DNA from: Pseudomonas cichorii
GTDB taxonomy: Bacteria; Pseudomonadota; Gammaproteobacteria; Pseudomonadales; Pseudomonadaceae
Assembly: GCF_003700275.1 (NCBI RefSeq)
Contig: NZ_RBRE01000048.1
Location: 1-47,196, forward strand
Direction: 5' to 3'
Length of the DNA: 47,196 nt
A program made the position numbers and the translations under genes. The notes beneath the pieces were generated by a model, which worked only from the letters and a program-made list of their open reading frames with translations, did no database searches and had not been told where the DNA came from. Position 1 is the stretch's first letter, and each line of letters starts with the position of its first letter. Shown one piece after another: positions 34,487-44,429 of the stretch.

Positions 34487-35159
34487 CCTTACCCTCGGCC
34501 AAGCGATAGCCCACACCATGTACGGTTTGCAGCAGCGGTTTCGGGAAAGGTTTGTCGATCACCTGACGCAATTGGTGCACATGGCTGCGCAGGCTGTCGC
34601 TGTCGGGGCAGTCATCGCCCCACAAGGCTTCTTCGAGAATCTCGCGGCGCAGCACATGCGGGCTCTTCTGCATCAGCACCGCCAACAGTTTCAGTCCTAC
34701 CGGGTTGAGCTTGAGCAGACGCCCGTCGCGGGTAACTTCGAGGGTATCGAGGTCATAGATCAGGTCGGCGACCTGCAGGGTACGACGGCCTCCACCCTGA
34801 GCACGGCGCAACACCGCTTCGATACGCGCCGCCAGCTCGGACAGCGCGAAAGGCTTGAGCAGATAATCGTCGGCACCGGAGCGGAAGCCCTGCAGGCGGT
34901 CATCCAGTTGATCGCGGGCGGTGAGCATGATCACCGGCGTATCACGGCGCGCATCTTCGCGCAGGCGCTTGCAGAGGGTGTAACCGTCAATGCCGGGCAG
35001 CATGATGTCGAGCACGATCAGGTCGTAGTGCTCGGTTGCCGCCAGATGCAGTCCAGAGAGGCCGTCTTGTGCGCAATCGACTGTATAGCCCTTCATGCCC
35101 AGGTAATCGGCCAGGTTCGCCAGGATGTCGCGGTTATCTTCAACCAGAAGAATTCGCAT
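34476..35159 (-). CDS. colR: Response regulator ColR
   Basis: 227 residues: receiver domain with D51 (LIVLDIMLPGIDG) as phosphorylation site, acidic pocket VEDN, and T/K switch residues, then an OmpR/PhoB-type winged helix ending in HVHQLRQVIDKPFPKPLLQTVHGVGYRL. It is the partner of ColS, whose gene overlaps it. It activates membrane-protecting genes under metal or polymyxin stress in related species. It is divergent from the PAP2 gene across 185 bases, a region that could hold ColR sites (TTTTTCA and CTTCACG near 35240-35270 are suggestive only). Confidence 0.93.
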   Translation of the reverse strand: MRILLVEDNRDILANLADYLGMKGYTVDCAQDGLSGLHLAATEHYDLIVLDIMLPGIDGYTLCKRLREDARRDTPVIMLTARDQLDDRLQGFRSGADDYLLKPFALSELAARIEAVLRRAQGGGRRTLQVADLIYDLDTLEVTRDGRLLKLNPVGLKLLAVLMQKSPHVLRREILEEALWGDDCPDSDSLRSHVHQLRQVIDKPFPKPLLQTVHGVGYRLAEGKDGV

Positions 35160-35344
35160 GGGGGAACACTCTCAATATGCAATTTAGGCTGGCGCAGCTT
35201 AAGGCGAAGTCAGTCTCAGGGCCAGTACCACATGGCTTTACGAATTTTTCATCAATGCTTCACGAACATACGACCATTTCGGGTAGAAACTTCCGCGTCC
35301 CCCGTAATAGCCGTCGGGGCCTGTGCCATTGATCTGGATTAGAC

Positions 35345-36085
35345 ATGTCGACACCTGCAACCCTGTCCCGCTCGCGCCCGCTCAATCCGTGGGTCTATCT
35401 GGGCATTCCTGCTGCAACCGCACTGATCCTTATCCTGCTGGAATTGACCTCCCTGGACATGAGCCTCGCCCATCTGGCGTATGACCCGATCGCGGGCGAC
35501 TTCATTGGCAGACACAGTTATTTTCTCGAAGACATTCTGCACGACCGCGCCAAGCAGGTAGTCATTGCCCTCGGCCTGATCTCGATGCTGGTTTTCGCCG
35601 CATCGTTCAAGGTCAGACGCTTGATGCCATGGCGGCGCGAGCTGGGTTGCCTGGTCTTGTCGATGGCGCTTTCGACCGGCTTCGTGACGCCAGTGAAAGT
35701 CGTCACCGCCGTGCAATGCCCATGGAGCCTCAGCGAGTTCGGTGGCAAGGAAACCTACAGCGAACTGCTCGCTTCGCGCCCCGAGACCGATAAACCGGGA
35801 CGCTGCTGGCCGGGCGGTCATGCGGCTACCGGCTTTACCCTGTTCGCCCTGTTCTTCATGTTTCGCGACCGCAAGCCACGCCTGGCCAAGGCAGGGCTGG
35901 TGCTGGCGTTCAGTCTGGGGGCGATATTTTCTCTGGGGCGCATGCTGCAAGGCGCGCACTTCTTTTCGCACAACGTCTGGACAGCGGTGTTCTGCTGGCT
36001 GATCTGTCTCGGCGCGTATTACCTCATCCTGTACCGGCCGGATAAAAGCGCCGCTGCTGGAGTCAGTGCACCTGCGCAATCCTAG
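35345..36085 (+). CDS. PAP2-family membrane phosphatase
   Basis: 246 residues with about six membrane helices. The phosphatase signature is spread over KPGRCWPGGHAATGF (PxGH type) and SLGRMLQGAHFFSHNVW (SRxxxxxH type), giving the catalytic histidines on the periplasmic side. Such enzymes dephosphorylate undecaprenyl pyrophosphate or lipid A, or remove phosphate from phosphatidic acid. In P. putida the gene next to colR is a ColR target, so a role in envelope maintenance is likely. It is followed by a repeat that is a partial copy of the MITE-like element end. Confidence 0.83.
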   Translation: MSTPATLSRSRPLNPWVYLGIPAATALILILLELTSLDMSLAHLAYDPIAGDFIGRHSYFLEDILHDRAKQVVIALGLISMLVFAASFKVRRLMPWRRELGCLVLSMALSTGFVTPVKVVTAVQCPWSLSEFGGKETYSELLASRPETDKPGRCWPGGHAATGFTLFALFFMFRDRKPRLAKAGLVLAFSLGAIFSLGRMLQGAHFFSHNVWTAVFCWLICLGAYYLILYRPDKSAAAGVSAPAQS

Positions 36086-36119
36086 GTTCTGTACGAAAGT
36101 CGGCGAGCGAAGGCCAGGC
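36085..36119. repeat. Partial copy of the MITE-like element end
   Basis: This 35-base block, beginning GGTTCTGTACGAAAGTCGGC, matches the reverse complement of 5386-5421 apart from three substitutions and one missing A. The rest of the element is not clear here, though more distant similarity continues to about 36150. It starts on the stop codon of the PAP2 gene. Confidence 0.6.
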
Positions 36120-36129
36120 TACCGATCGT

Positions 36130-36384
36130 TCAGTCAGGCAAAGACTCGGGCGATGCAGATACTTTTGCGGCTGGACGGCGAAGATCCCTCGGAGAGAGGG
36201 TTTCTCCGAGCACGAAGAAAATACCGACGCAACCTGCGAGCACGGTTGCACCCTTGGCAGCAAGCGCCAGATTCAACAGAGAGGGACTAAAGACAGAAAC
36301 TGCCAGAACGAAGAATGGAACCATTGTGGCTCCATTCAGAAACGAGACGACACACTCATCTTTACGGATGCTTCGTCCCTGCAT
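36130..36384 (-). CDS. Small hydrophobic protein, possibly 5' frameshifted
   Basis: 84 residues from the ATG at 36382-36384. There are two clear membrane helices (NGATMVPFFVLAVSVFS and LAAKGATVLAGCVGIFFVLGE) and a polar tail. The frame is open upstream to 36450, with another hydrophobic stretch (VVVGLFCVVLRWF) but no start codon. A second frame with ATG at 36434 (MRGLLSLGFF) stops at 36399-36401; one extra T in the six-T run (36405-36410) would join them into a three-helix 101-residue protein. So the gene is either truncated, phase-variable, or carries a sequencing error. No family is recognised. Base composition is AT-richer than its neighbours. Confidence 0.45.
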   Translation of the reverse strand: MQGRSIRKDECVVSFLNGATMVPFFVLAVSVFSPSLLNLALAAKGATVLAGCVGIFFVLGETLSPRDLRRPAAKVSASPESLPD

Positions 36385-36770
36385 AAACCATCGAAGAACT
36401 ACGCAAAAAAGCCCAACGACAACAGTCCACGCATCACAGCTTTAACTCAGGAATCCATCATTTTTGGCGACGATACATGCAAAAATAACGCTTACTTCCA
36501 TCCCCCTTCTGGTCATGATTTTTTCTCTGATCACACCTTTTTTCAAAAAAACGATGAGTGGTACACGAACATTACACTCACTGTAGTGCTCTTCTACTGC
36601 CCCATGCCTGCAAAGCCAGACAATTGCTGGTGAACGCGCATAAAAAAATCCGATGCCAGATAGCTGGCACCGGATTTTCTGCAAAGCCCCCCGCCAGGAC
36701 TTGATGCTCAAGTGAGCGGCATTTCGTACAACGCGGGGTGCTTCATGGGTGTTGCGAGGGTAAGGCTGGC
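36385..36770. other. 386-base gap downstream of groEL
   Basis: AT-rich and without convincing genes. It holds the groEL terminator near its right end and the possible upstream part of the small hydrophobic gene at its left. A 89-codon minus-strand frame (36442-36711) runs through the terminator, lacks a ribosome-binding site and is not called. Confidence 0.5.
36642..36678 (-). terminator. groEL terminator
   Basis: On the minus strand AAAATCCGGTGCCAG pairs with CTGGCATCGGATTTT around CTAT and is followed by more T. It lies about 90 bases after the groEL stop. Confidence 0.85.
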
Positions 36771-38450
<1,680 letters not shown>

Positions 38451-38462
38451 TCAGCGGGTTTC

Positions 38463-38756
38463 TCAGGCTTCGATGACCGCGAGAATTTCGTTCTCGCTCA
38501 TCACCAGCAGGTCTTCGCCGTCTACTTTCACAGTGTTGCTGCCGGAGTAAGGGCCAAACACTACTTTGTCACCCACTTTCACGGCCAGCGCACGTACTTC
38601 ACCGTTATCCAGCACACGGCCGGTACCAACAGCGACGATCTCGCCACGGTTAGGCTTTTCAGCAGCCGAACCTGGCAGCACGATACCGCCGGCAGTTTTC
38701 GTTTCTTCTTCGCTGCGACGGATTACGACGCGGTCATGCAGAGGACGAAGCTTCAT
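38463..38756 (-). CDS. groES: Co-chaperonin GroES (Hsp10)
   Basis: 97 residues from the ATG at 38754-38756, preceded by [19 protein letters not shown] start, the mobile loop [16 protein letters not shown], and [19 protein letters not shown] at the end. It caps GroEL. A frame extending to 38897 has no support. A sigma-32-like promoter lies about 140 bases upstream, consistent with heat-shock control. Confidence 0.98.
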   Translation of the reverse strand: MKLRPLHDRVVIRRSEEETKTAGGIVLPGSAAEKPNRGEIVAVGTGRVLDNGEVRALAVKVGDKVVFGPYSGSNTVKVDGEDLLVMSENEILAVIEA

Positions 38757-38897
38757 TGTCGATCTCCTGATTATGGTTTTAGAGCGCCCGGTGAGCACAC
38801 CGGCGGGGTTAAAAATCCGGTCTTGCCGGTTACGGTTCGACGAGCGAACCGCAGAATACGGTCTGGCCAACGGGCCAGAAACCTTGCGGTGACCCAT

Positions 38898-38925
38898 ACA
38901 TAAGGGCAGGCAAGGTGATTACAAG
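38898..38925 (-). promoter_or_regulatory. Sigma-32-like heat-shock promoter of groESL
   Basis: On the minus strand CTTGTAA (38919-38925) and CCCTTATGT (38898-38906), separated by 12 bases, resemble the sigma-32 consensus (CTTGAAA, CCCCATNT). It reads toward groES, leaving a leader of about 140 bases. No CIRCE element is seen. Confidence 0.6.
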
Positions 38926-38972
38926 GCTTGGGCAAGAATTTTTTTGCATATATACAGAGACTTGAAACAGAG

Positions 38973-38992
38973 ACGGCACCCGAAGGTGCCGT
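38973..38992 (-). terminator. fxsA terminator hairpin
   Basis: On the minus strand ACGGCACC, TTCG tetraloop, GGTGCCGT, followed by CTCTGTTTC. Short T tract, so termination is probable rather than certain. Confidence 0.65.
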
Positions 38993-39010
38993 GCAGAGGG
39001 GTTATGCCGG

Positions 39011-39502
39011 TTACTTGTCGCGATGCTCGAATTCACCTTCGATGACATCAGGCTCGCGGCTCGACTGATGAATCGAACCCGGACGGCTGCTTGCAGGCCC
39101 CTGGCTGGCTTGCTGCAAGTCTTCGGCGAACGCTCGCTGGCGCATGGCCTGATCCTCGGCCCGCTTACGCAGCTTGTCAGCCAGCATGCGACGAGTGAAA
39201 GGCATCAGGCAGATCACGCCCAGGATGTCACTGATAAAGCCCGGCAGCAGGAGCAGCCCGCCACCGACGGCAATCATCAGCCCTTCAAGCATCTGCTGGG
39301 CAGGAAGCTCACCACGCGCCAGGCTTTCACGGGCGCGCAGCGCAGTGGCCAGACCGGCGACCCGCATCACGAACAGCCCGAGCACCGAAGTGCCCAGCAC
39401 CAGCAGGAAGGTCCACAGGAAGCCGATGGACATACCGACCCGGACCAGAATGAACAGCTCCAGGACCGGAAAAAGCAAAAAGAGCAGCAAAAAAGCACGC
39501 AT
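39011..39502 (-). CDS. fxsA: FxsA-family membrane protein
   Basis: 163 residues. Start at the ATG of 39500-39502 with GAGGAA eight bases upstream (an in-frame TTG precedes it directly). Four hydrophobic helices: FLLLFLLFPVLELFILV, IGFLWTFLLVLGTSVLG, and a glycine-rich pair around MIAVGGGLLLLPGFISDILG, then a charged cytoplasmic tail. FxsA in E. coli is a suppressor of phage T7 exclusion by F plasmid (PifA), possibly by altering the inner membrane. The gene commonly sits upstream of groESL, as here. Confidence 0.9.
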   Translation of the reverse strand: MRAFLLLFLLFPVLELFILVRVGMSIGFLWTFLLVLGTSVLGLFVMRVAGLATALRARESLARGELPAQQMLEGLMIAVGGGLLLLPGFISDILGVICLMPFTRRMLADKLRKRAEDQAMRQRAFAEDLQQASQGPASSRPGSIHQSSREPDVIEGEFEHRDK

Positions 39503-39569
39503 CAAATCAGTTCCTCTAAGGAAGAATGCCTTCCAAGTAGACCGTATGTGATGTCAGAAGATCGTTAAT

Positions 39570-40307
39570 TCAAGCTTTTTGGCCTTCGGATGACGGCCAT
39601 TTTTCGGTGCGAGCCAGTTGAACCAAGGCTTCGCGCACTTGTGTCGGCGTATTGCAGGGCTGCCCGAATGCCAGCCAGTGGAGCCCATGACCGATGCGCA
39701 GGTGCATGCCTTCACTGTCGAGGCCGACCATTTTCGCTGGCTCGCTCTGCGGCAGACCGGACAACGCCACGTAATGCGCAATGGCATTGGCGTGGTCATC
39801 GTTCATGTGCTCGATCATGCGGGTTTCGACTTCTCCGGCGAACGGATTGGCCAGCGCGACAGTATCGGAATCGAACCAATGAGCTGAGCCAAAGCCACCA
39901 ATGTAGCGATAGCGCACGGGCGTCAGCACCCAGAAATCGAAATCGTGAACTGTGTGGTAGTTCTGCGACGCAGGGAAATAGCGGTAATAGCGTTGGGCAG
40001 CAGCTTCGATGGCTTGCGGATCGGTCAGCTTGCAGGCCTCGGCCAGCATCGTGATGCGTCCCCCTACCTGAATATTGTCGGCATTCCGCTCGCCCACCAG
40101 CAAGGAGCACTTGGGGTCCTGGGCCAAGTTGTGGGTGTGCTGGGCAATGCGGCTGATCAGGATCAGCGGCCTGCCCTGCTCATCAAGGCAGTAAGGCACC
40201 ACCGAACCGAATGGAAACCCGGGCATCGACCTGGAGTGCGTGGACAGTACCGAGCGGTACTCTTTAAGCAGTAGCTCGCGGGCATCTTTAGAGGCTTTTG
40301 CGCTCAA
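39570..40307 (-). CDS. HugZ-like pyridoxamine-phosphate-oxidase-fold protein
   Basis: 245 residues from a TTG (40305-40307) with AGGAG eight bases upstream; no ATG fits. The N-terminal half is the split-barrel FMN-binding type (RSMPGFPFGSVVPYCLDEQGRPLILIS, TFLGERN-like LLVGERNADN). The C-terminal half is the DUF2470/HugZ domain (MIEHMNDDHANAIAHYVAL). HugZ-like proteins bind and degrade haem or reduce flavin; here haem use or redox is inferred. It has its own small transcript on the minus strand. Confidence 0.82.
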   Translation of the reverse strand: MSAKASKDARELLLKEYRSVLSTHSRSMPGFPFGSVVPYCLDEQGRPLILISRIAQHTHNLAQDPKCSLLVGERNADNIQVGGRITMLAEACKLTDPQAIEAAAQRYYRYFPASQNYHTVHDFDFWVLTPVRYRYIGGFGSAHWFDSDTVALANPFAGEVETRMIEHMNDDHANAIAHYVALSGLPQSEPAKMVGLDSEGMHLRIGHGLHWLAFGQPCNTPTQVREALVQLARTEKWPSSEGQKA

Positions 40308-40432
40308 TCTTATGGCTCCTTATAACGTTTTCGTCGAGTTAAAGACGAACGCTCTGAAACAGCTTATAACTGTTGTTAATGGCATTCGCGATGATCGATG
40401 CCACGACTATGACTTGCTGATTGGGCACGCAC

Positions 40433-41191
40433 ATGGAATTGAAAAACAAGTTAATTATTATTACGGGGGGCGGTCAGGGACTGGGCCGGGCGATGGCCGA
40501 AGACCTGGCAGCCAGAGGTGCCAATCTGGCGCTGGTGGATCTGAATCAGGAAAAGCTCGATCAGGCCGTAGCAGCCTGCAAGGCGTTGGGTGTCGAGGCG
40601 CGCGCCTATCTGTGCAACGTTGCCAATGAAGATCAGGTCACCGAAACGGTGATCCGAATCGCCGACGACTTCGGTGCAATTCATGGCCTGATCAATAATG
40701 CCGGCATCCTGCGCGATGGTTTGTTGCTCAAGGTCAAGGATGGCGAAATCACCAAGCTGAGCCTGTCCCAGTGGCAATCGGTCATTGACGTGAACCTGAC
40801 CGGGGTATTCCTCTGTACCCGTGAAGTGGCAGCAAAAATGGTCGAGCAGAAAAGTCAGGGCGCAATCATCAATATTTCCTCGATATCCCGCGCCGGGAAC
40901 ATCGGGCAAACCAACTATACGGCCGCCAAGGCTGGCGTGGCGGCCGTGACCGTGACCTGGGCCAAGGAGCTGGCGCGCTATGGGATCCGGGTCGCGGGTA
41001 TCGCACCGGGTTTCATTGAAACCGAGATGACCGCCGGCATGAAACCCGAGGCGCTGGAAAAGATGACCTCGGCCATCCCGCTCAAACGCATGGGCAAGCC
41101 TGCCGAGATTGCGCACTCGGTCGCTTACATTCTGGAGAACGATTACTACAGCGGAAGGATTCTGGAGCTTGACGGGGCGATGCGTATCTAG
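40433..41191 (+). CDS. Short-chain dehydrogenase/reductase, FabG-like
   Basis: 252 residues from the ATG at 40433. NADP-binding motif TGGGQGLG, then NNAG in [10 protein letters not shown], the catalytic serine in NISSISRAG, and YTAAK (Y-x3-K). The ending [11 protein letters not shown] is FabG-like. These enzymes reduce beta-ketoacyl chains or other carbonyls; an unlinked FabG-like SDR cannot be given one substrate. No strong Shine-Dalgarno is visible. Convergent with the DUF481 gene, with a hairpin between. Confidence 0.85.
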   Translation: MELKNKLIIITGGGQGLGRAMAEDLAARGANLALVDLNQEKLDQAVAACKALGVEARAYLCNVANEDQVTETVIRIADDFGAIHGLINNAGILRDGLLLKVKDGEITKLSLSQWQSVIDVNLTGVFLCTREVAAKMVEQKSQGAIINISSISRAGNIGQTNYTAAKAGVAAVTVTWAKELARYGIRVAGIAPGFIETEMTAGMKPEALEKMTSAIPLKRMGKPAEIAHSVAYILENDYYSGRILELDGAMRI

Positions 41192-41221
41192 TGTGTTTCA
41201 GAAGTACCACACTAGCGAGCT

Positions 41222-41254
41222 GGCGGCTTCACGCCATCGATGCGTGGAGCCGCC
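41222..41254. terminator. Hairpin between convergent SDR and DUF481 genes
   Basis: GGCGGCTTCACGC (41222-41234) pairs with GCGTGGAGCCGCC (41242-41254) with one mismatch. Strong stem without a T tract; likely a bidirectional terminator or REP-type element. Confidence 0.6.
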
Positions 41255-41275
41255 GATCTACAGCAGCCTGGCGAG

Positions 41276-42283
41276 TTACCAGCTCACACCAAAACCTGCG
41301 GTGTAACGGGTCTTGTCGACATCGCCATTGCTTGAGCCGCTGATGATGTTTTTCTCTGCCTTGAGGTTCAGCGATGCCCAATCGGTGACCTTGTAGCGCA
41401 GCCCCGCCTCTACATCCATCGAGTAATCGGCCACGCCGCTCAGCGGCTTGCCCAATTCACCGGAGGAGAAGAACTCGAACTTCTTGCCCACCAGATAGCG
41501 GTTGTAGTCCCAGGTGCCGGCGACCGCATAGAAGTTCTCTTTCTGGCCATTGGAGAACTCGAAGTCGGTACGGTTGAGCAGTGCGCCCACCTTGAATGCA
41601 CCCAGTTCGTCATCCCAGAACTGGTAGCCGGGACCGGTACCGACGGTGCGCTGGCGAGACAGGTCTTCGATCTTGTCGCGCTTGTAGGTGATGCGCGCAT
41701 CCCAGAAGAATTTGTCGGTAAGGAAGCGGTCGATGGAGTATTCGGCGCTCCAGTTATTGGTGCCGACTGCATCGTCCGTGGTTTCGCGGTTGTAATCGCC
41801 CTTGGCGTTATGCCGCCACTGGCCATGGCGCGCCGAGGTCTTGAACGCGACGTTGTAGTCGTTGGTATCGTTCTCGGCCCTCTGGAAATCCAGTGCGGCG
41901 TCGATGTTGCCCTTCCACACCATGTCGGTGATGACCGGCTTGGGCTTGATCAACTGCTGAATGCTGGCCAGCTCTACCGTCTTCGGTGCTTCGCCATTGA
42001 CCAGCACGACCTTGCCGTCATCGGCCGCCTTCAGCGACTTGGCGACTTCGCCAGAGGACTGATCCTGCTTGACCAGCAACGGATGATCGCTTTCAAGGGT
42101 CTTGACCTCTTTCCAGTCCAGCGGCACAGAGCCGCCATACTTGGTTTCGATCAGCAGTTTTCCACCATCGAAAAGCTTGATCGTGCCGCTCAACCGGTCG
42201 CCGTTCTTCATCCAGACGGTATCGGCAAGCAGTGGAGTGGACACTGTGGTTATTGCAAGGCACAACAGGGTTCTGGACAACAT
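41276..42283 (-). CDS. DUF481 outer-membrane beta-barrel (YdiY-like)
   Basis: 335 residues. Sec signal peptide MLSRTLLCLAITTVSTPLLA, then a small KOW/SH3-like front (DTVWMKNGDRLSGTIKLFDGG). The DUF481 barrel follows, with alternating aromatic strands and a C-terminal tryptophan (GFGVSW) suited to the BAM signal. The family is called salt-induced outer-membrane protein in enterobacteria; function here unknown. The promoter area upstream contains an inverted repeat at 42322. Confidence 0.82.
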   Translation of the reverse strand: MLSRTLLCLAITTVSTPLLADTVWMKNGDRLSGTIKLFDGGKLLIETKYGGSVPLDWKEVKTLESDHPLLVKQDQSSGEVAKSLKAADDGKVVLVNGEAPKTVELASIQQLIKPKPVITDMVWKGNIDAALDFQRAENDTNDYNVAFKTSARHGQWRHNAKGDYNRETTDDAVGTNNWSAEYSIDRFLTDKFFWDARITYKRDKIEDLSRQRTVGTGPGYQFWDDELGAFKVGALLNRTDFEFSNGQKENFYAVAGTWDYNRYLVGKKFEFFSSGELGKPLSGVADYSMDVEAGLRYKVTDWASLNLKAEKNIISGSSNGDVDKTRYTAGFGVSW

Positions 42284-42321
42284 AAGCGACTACTAGGCTC
42301 TGTTAAGCGGAAAATCGGGCA

Positions 42322-42345
42322 TTATTCTGCCGGCCTGCAGAATAA
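42322..42345. promoter_or_regulatory. Inverted repeat upstream of the DUF481 gene and ATL gene
   Basis: TTATTCTGC (42322-42330) and GCAGAATAA (42337-42345) form a perfect 9-base inverted pair across CGGCCT, in the divergent intergenic space. It may be an operator or a weak terminator; the regulator is unknown. Confidence 0.4.
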
Positions 42346-42451
42346 CGTCAGGGCAATCGAAGACCGCCGGGTAACAGGTATCAGTGACCGTAGGATTGCT
42401 CTGTAGTTCCGGTAACAAAACATATACATGCCTCTAAACAGGAAGAAAACC

Positions 42452-42808
42452 GTGCCCCATCCCGCGTCAGAACATGACGATCCTGCCGGGCTTTCACCGG
42501 CTGAGGCCCGACGTACAGCGCTCTATCTCACGCTTGAGCAGATTCCGGAAGGCAAGGTCGCCAGTTATGGACAGCTGGCCGAACTGGCCGGACTTGGCAG
42601 GGCGGCGCGCTGGGTCGGCCGCACCTTGAGCCAGTTACCCGAAGGGACTTCGCTGCCCTGGCATCGGGTATTGGGCGCTGGAGGCAGGCTCAGCCTTCCC
42701 GCAGGAAGCGCCTCAGGTGACGAACAGCGTGCCCGCTTGCGTGCAGAAGGCCTTACCATCCGCAACAATCGGGTCGATATGCAGCGCCATGGCTGGCGTC
42801 CCACGTAG
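42452..42808 (+). CDS. Alkyltransferase-like protein (ATL, MGMT family, inactive)
   Basis: 118 residues. It is an Ogt/MGMT-type C-terminal DNA-binding domain (YLTLEQIPEGKVASYGQLAELAG, RWVGRTLSQLP). The active-site PCHRV is PWHRV here, so the alkyl-accepting cysteine is replaced by tryptophan. ATL proteins bind O6-alkylguanine, flip it and hand it to nucleotide-excision repair without removing the alkyl group. I prefer the GTG at 42452, with AGGAAG six bases upstream; an ATG at 42428 lies eight codons before it without such a site. Followed 54 bases later by ampG. Confidence 0.85.
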   Translation: MPHPASEHDDPAGLSPAEARRTALYLTLEQIPEGKVASYGQLAELAGLGRAARWVGRTLSQLPEGTSLPWHRVLGAGGRLSLPAGSASGDEQRARLRAEGLTIRNNRVDMQRHGWRPT

Positions 42809-42862
42809 CACAGCGGTTAGAGTGCGCCCTTTGTTTTCGCAACCTGAGGCAGTTTCCAGCTC

Positions 42863-44416
42863 ATGCCCCGTAAAACCTGGCGCGCCGCGCTCGCCGCCTA
42901 TGCCAGTCCCTCGACATTAGTGTTGCTGCTGCTCGGATTCGCAGCGGGCATGCCTTACATGCTGGTCTTCTCTACGCTGTCGGTCTGGCTGCGCGAAGCC
43001 GGTGTCGCTCGCGAAACCATCGGTTATGCCAGCCTCATCGGCCTGGCCTATGCCTTCAAATGGGTCTGGTCGCCATTACTCGACCAATGGCGCCTGCCGC
43101 TGCTCGGCAAGCTGGGGCGCAGACGCTCCTGGCTGGTCCTCTCCCAGGCGCTGGTCATGCTCGGCCTGATTGGCATGGGCTTTTGCGACCCGCAGCAGCA
43201 TCTGTCGTGGTTGATCGCGATTGCCGTGGTGGTGGCCTTTGCTTCGGCGACTCAGGATATCGCCATCGATGCCTATCGCCTGGAAATCGCCCATGACACC
43301 CAACAGGCAGCCCTGGCGGCCAGCTATATGTCCGGTTATCGGGTTGCGGCGCTCCTGTCCACAGCCGGCGCGCTGTATTTCGCCGAGGGTTTTGGCTCGA
43401 CAGGGTTCTCTTACAAGCATTCGGCCTGGACCGGTACCTATGTACTGTTCGGCCTGTTGATGCTTCCAGCTCTGCTGACCACCTTTATCATGCGTGAGCC
43501 GCCAGTACCGTTGCGTACCCAACTGTCGGCAGCGCGCTATGGTTTCATGCATCAACTGGCCTCGGTATTCGTGCTTATCGTGCTGCTGGTGTCGGTTCCG
43601 GCCATGTTCACCCAGTTGTACAACACCGACTTCGCCAGCGTGCTGTTCCAGGGCAGTAGCTGGATGGACCTGTTGATGGAAGACCGGGCGTTCCTGCGCT
43701 CGATTCTCTACATCGTGCTGACCACCGCCTGCCTGTCTTCCATGGGCCGCCGTGGCCTCGCTCCGGTCCTGACCCCGGTCAACGACTTCATCATGCGCTA
43801 CCGCTGGCAGGCCTTCATCTTGCTGGGCCTGATCGCGACCTATCGCATGTCCGATACCGTGATGGGCGTAATGGCCAACGTGTTCTATATCGATCAGGGC
43901 TTTACCAAGGACCAGATCGCCAGTGTCAGCAAGATCTTCGGCCTGATCATGACCCTGCTCGGCGCAGGAGCCGGCGGCCTGCTGATCGTGCGCTTCGGCA
44001 TCATGCCGATCCTGTTCATCGGCGGCCTGAGTTCGGCGGCAACCAATATCCTGTTCCTGCTGTTGGCCGACATGGGCCCGAACATCAAAATGCTGGTGCT
44101 GACCATTTCCCTCGACAACCTGAGTTCAGGACTGGCCACCTCCGCCTTTGTGGCCTACCTGTCGAGCCTGACCAACCTCAAGTTCTCTGCCACTCAATAC
44201 GCCCTGCTCAGCTCGATCATGCTGTTGCTGCCGCGCTTGATTGGCGGTTATTCGGGAGTGATGGTGGAGAAGTTCGGCTATCACAACTTCTTCCTGATCA
44301 CCGCGCTGCTGGGCGTGCCGACCTTGCTGATGATCATCCTGCAGTGGAGCAAGGAAATTCGCACGGCAGCCAAACACGATGCGCCTGACAAGGCCGTGAT
44401 CGACCAACAGCCTTAG
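42863..44416 (+). CDS. ampG: Muropeptide permease AmpG
   Basis: 517 residues with about 14 membrane helices, MFS-type: LLLLGFAAGMPYMLVFSTLSVWLREAGV, SLIGLAYAFKWVWSPLLDQ, GRRRSWLVLSQ and SATQDIAIDAYRLE are the AmpG blocks. It imports GlcNAc-anhydroMurNAc peptides for peptidoglycan recycling and so controls ampC beta-lactamase induction. Length is close to PAO1 AmpG (about 594 in PAO1 as I recall; shorter here at the C terminus). Position after the ATL gene matches the usual Pseudomonas order. Confidence 0.92.
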   Translation: MPRKTWRAALAAYASPSTLVLLLLGFAAGMPYMLVFSTLSVWLREAGVARETIGYASLIGLAYAFKWVWSPLLDQWRLPLLGKLGRRRSWLVLSQALVMLGLIGMGFCDPQQHLSWLIAIAVVVAFASATQDIAIDAYRLEIAHDTQQAALAASYMSGYRVAALLSTAGALYFAEGFGSTGFSYKHSAWTGTYVLFGLLMLPALLTTFIMREPPVPLRTQLSAARYGFMHQLASVFVLIVLLVSVPAMFTQLYNTDFASVLFQGSSWMDLLMEDRAFLRSILYIVLTTACLSSMGRRGLAPVLTPVNDFIMRYRWQAFILLGLIATYRMSDTVMGVMANVFYIDQGFTKDQIASVSKIFGLIMTLLGAGAGGLLIVRFGIMPILFIGGLSSAATNILFLLLADMGPNIKMLVLTISLDNLSSGLATSAFVAYLSSLTNLKFSATQYALLSSIMLLLPRLIGGYSGVMVEKFGYHNFFLITALLGVPTLLMIILQWSKEIRTAAKHDAPDKAVIDQQP

Positions 44417-44429
44417 GTATCTGGCCTGC

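Noticed and set aside
36442..36711. 89-codon minus-strand frame downstream of groEL
   Set aside because: It spans the groEL terminator and has no start signal.
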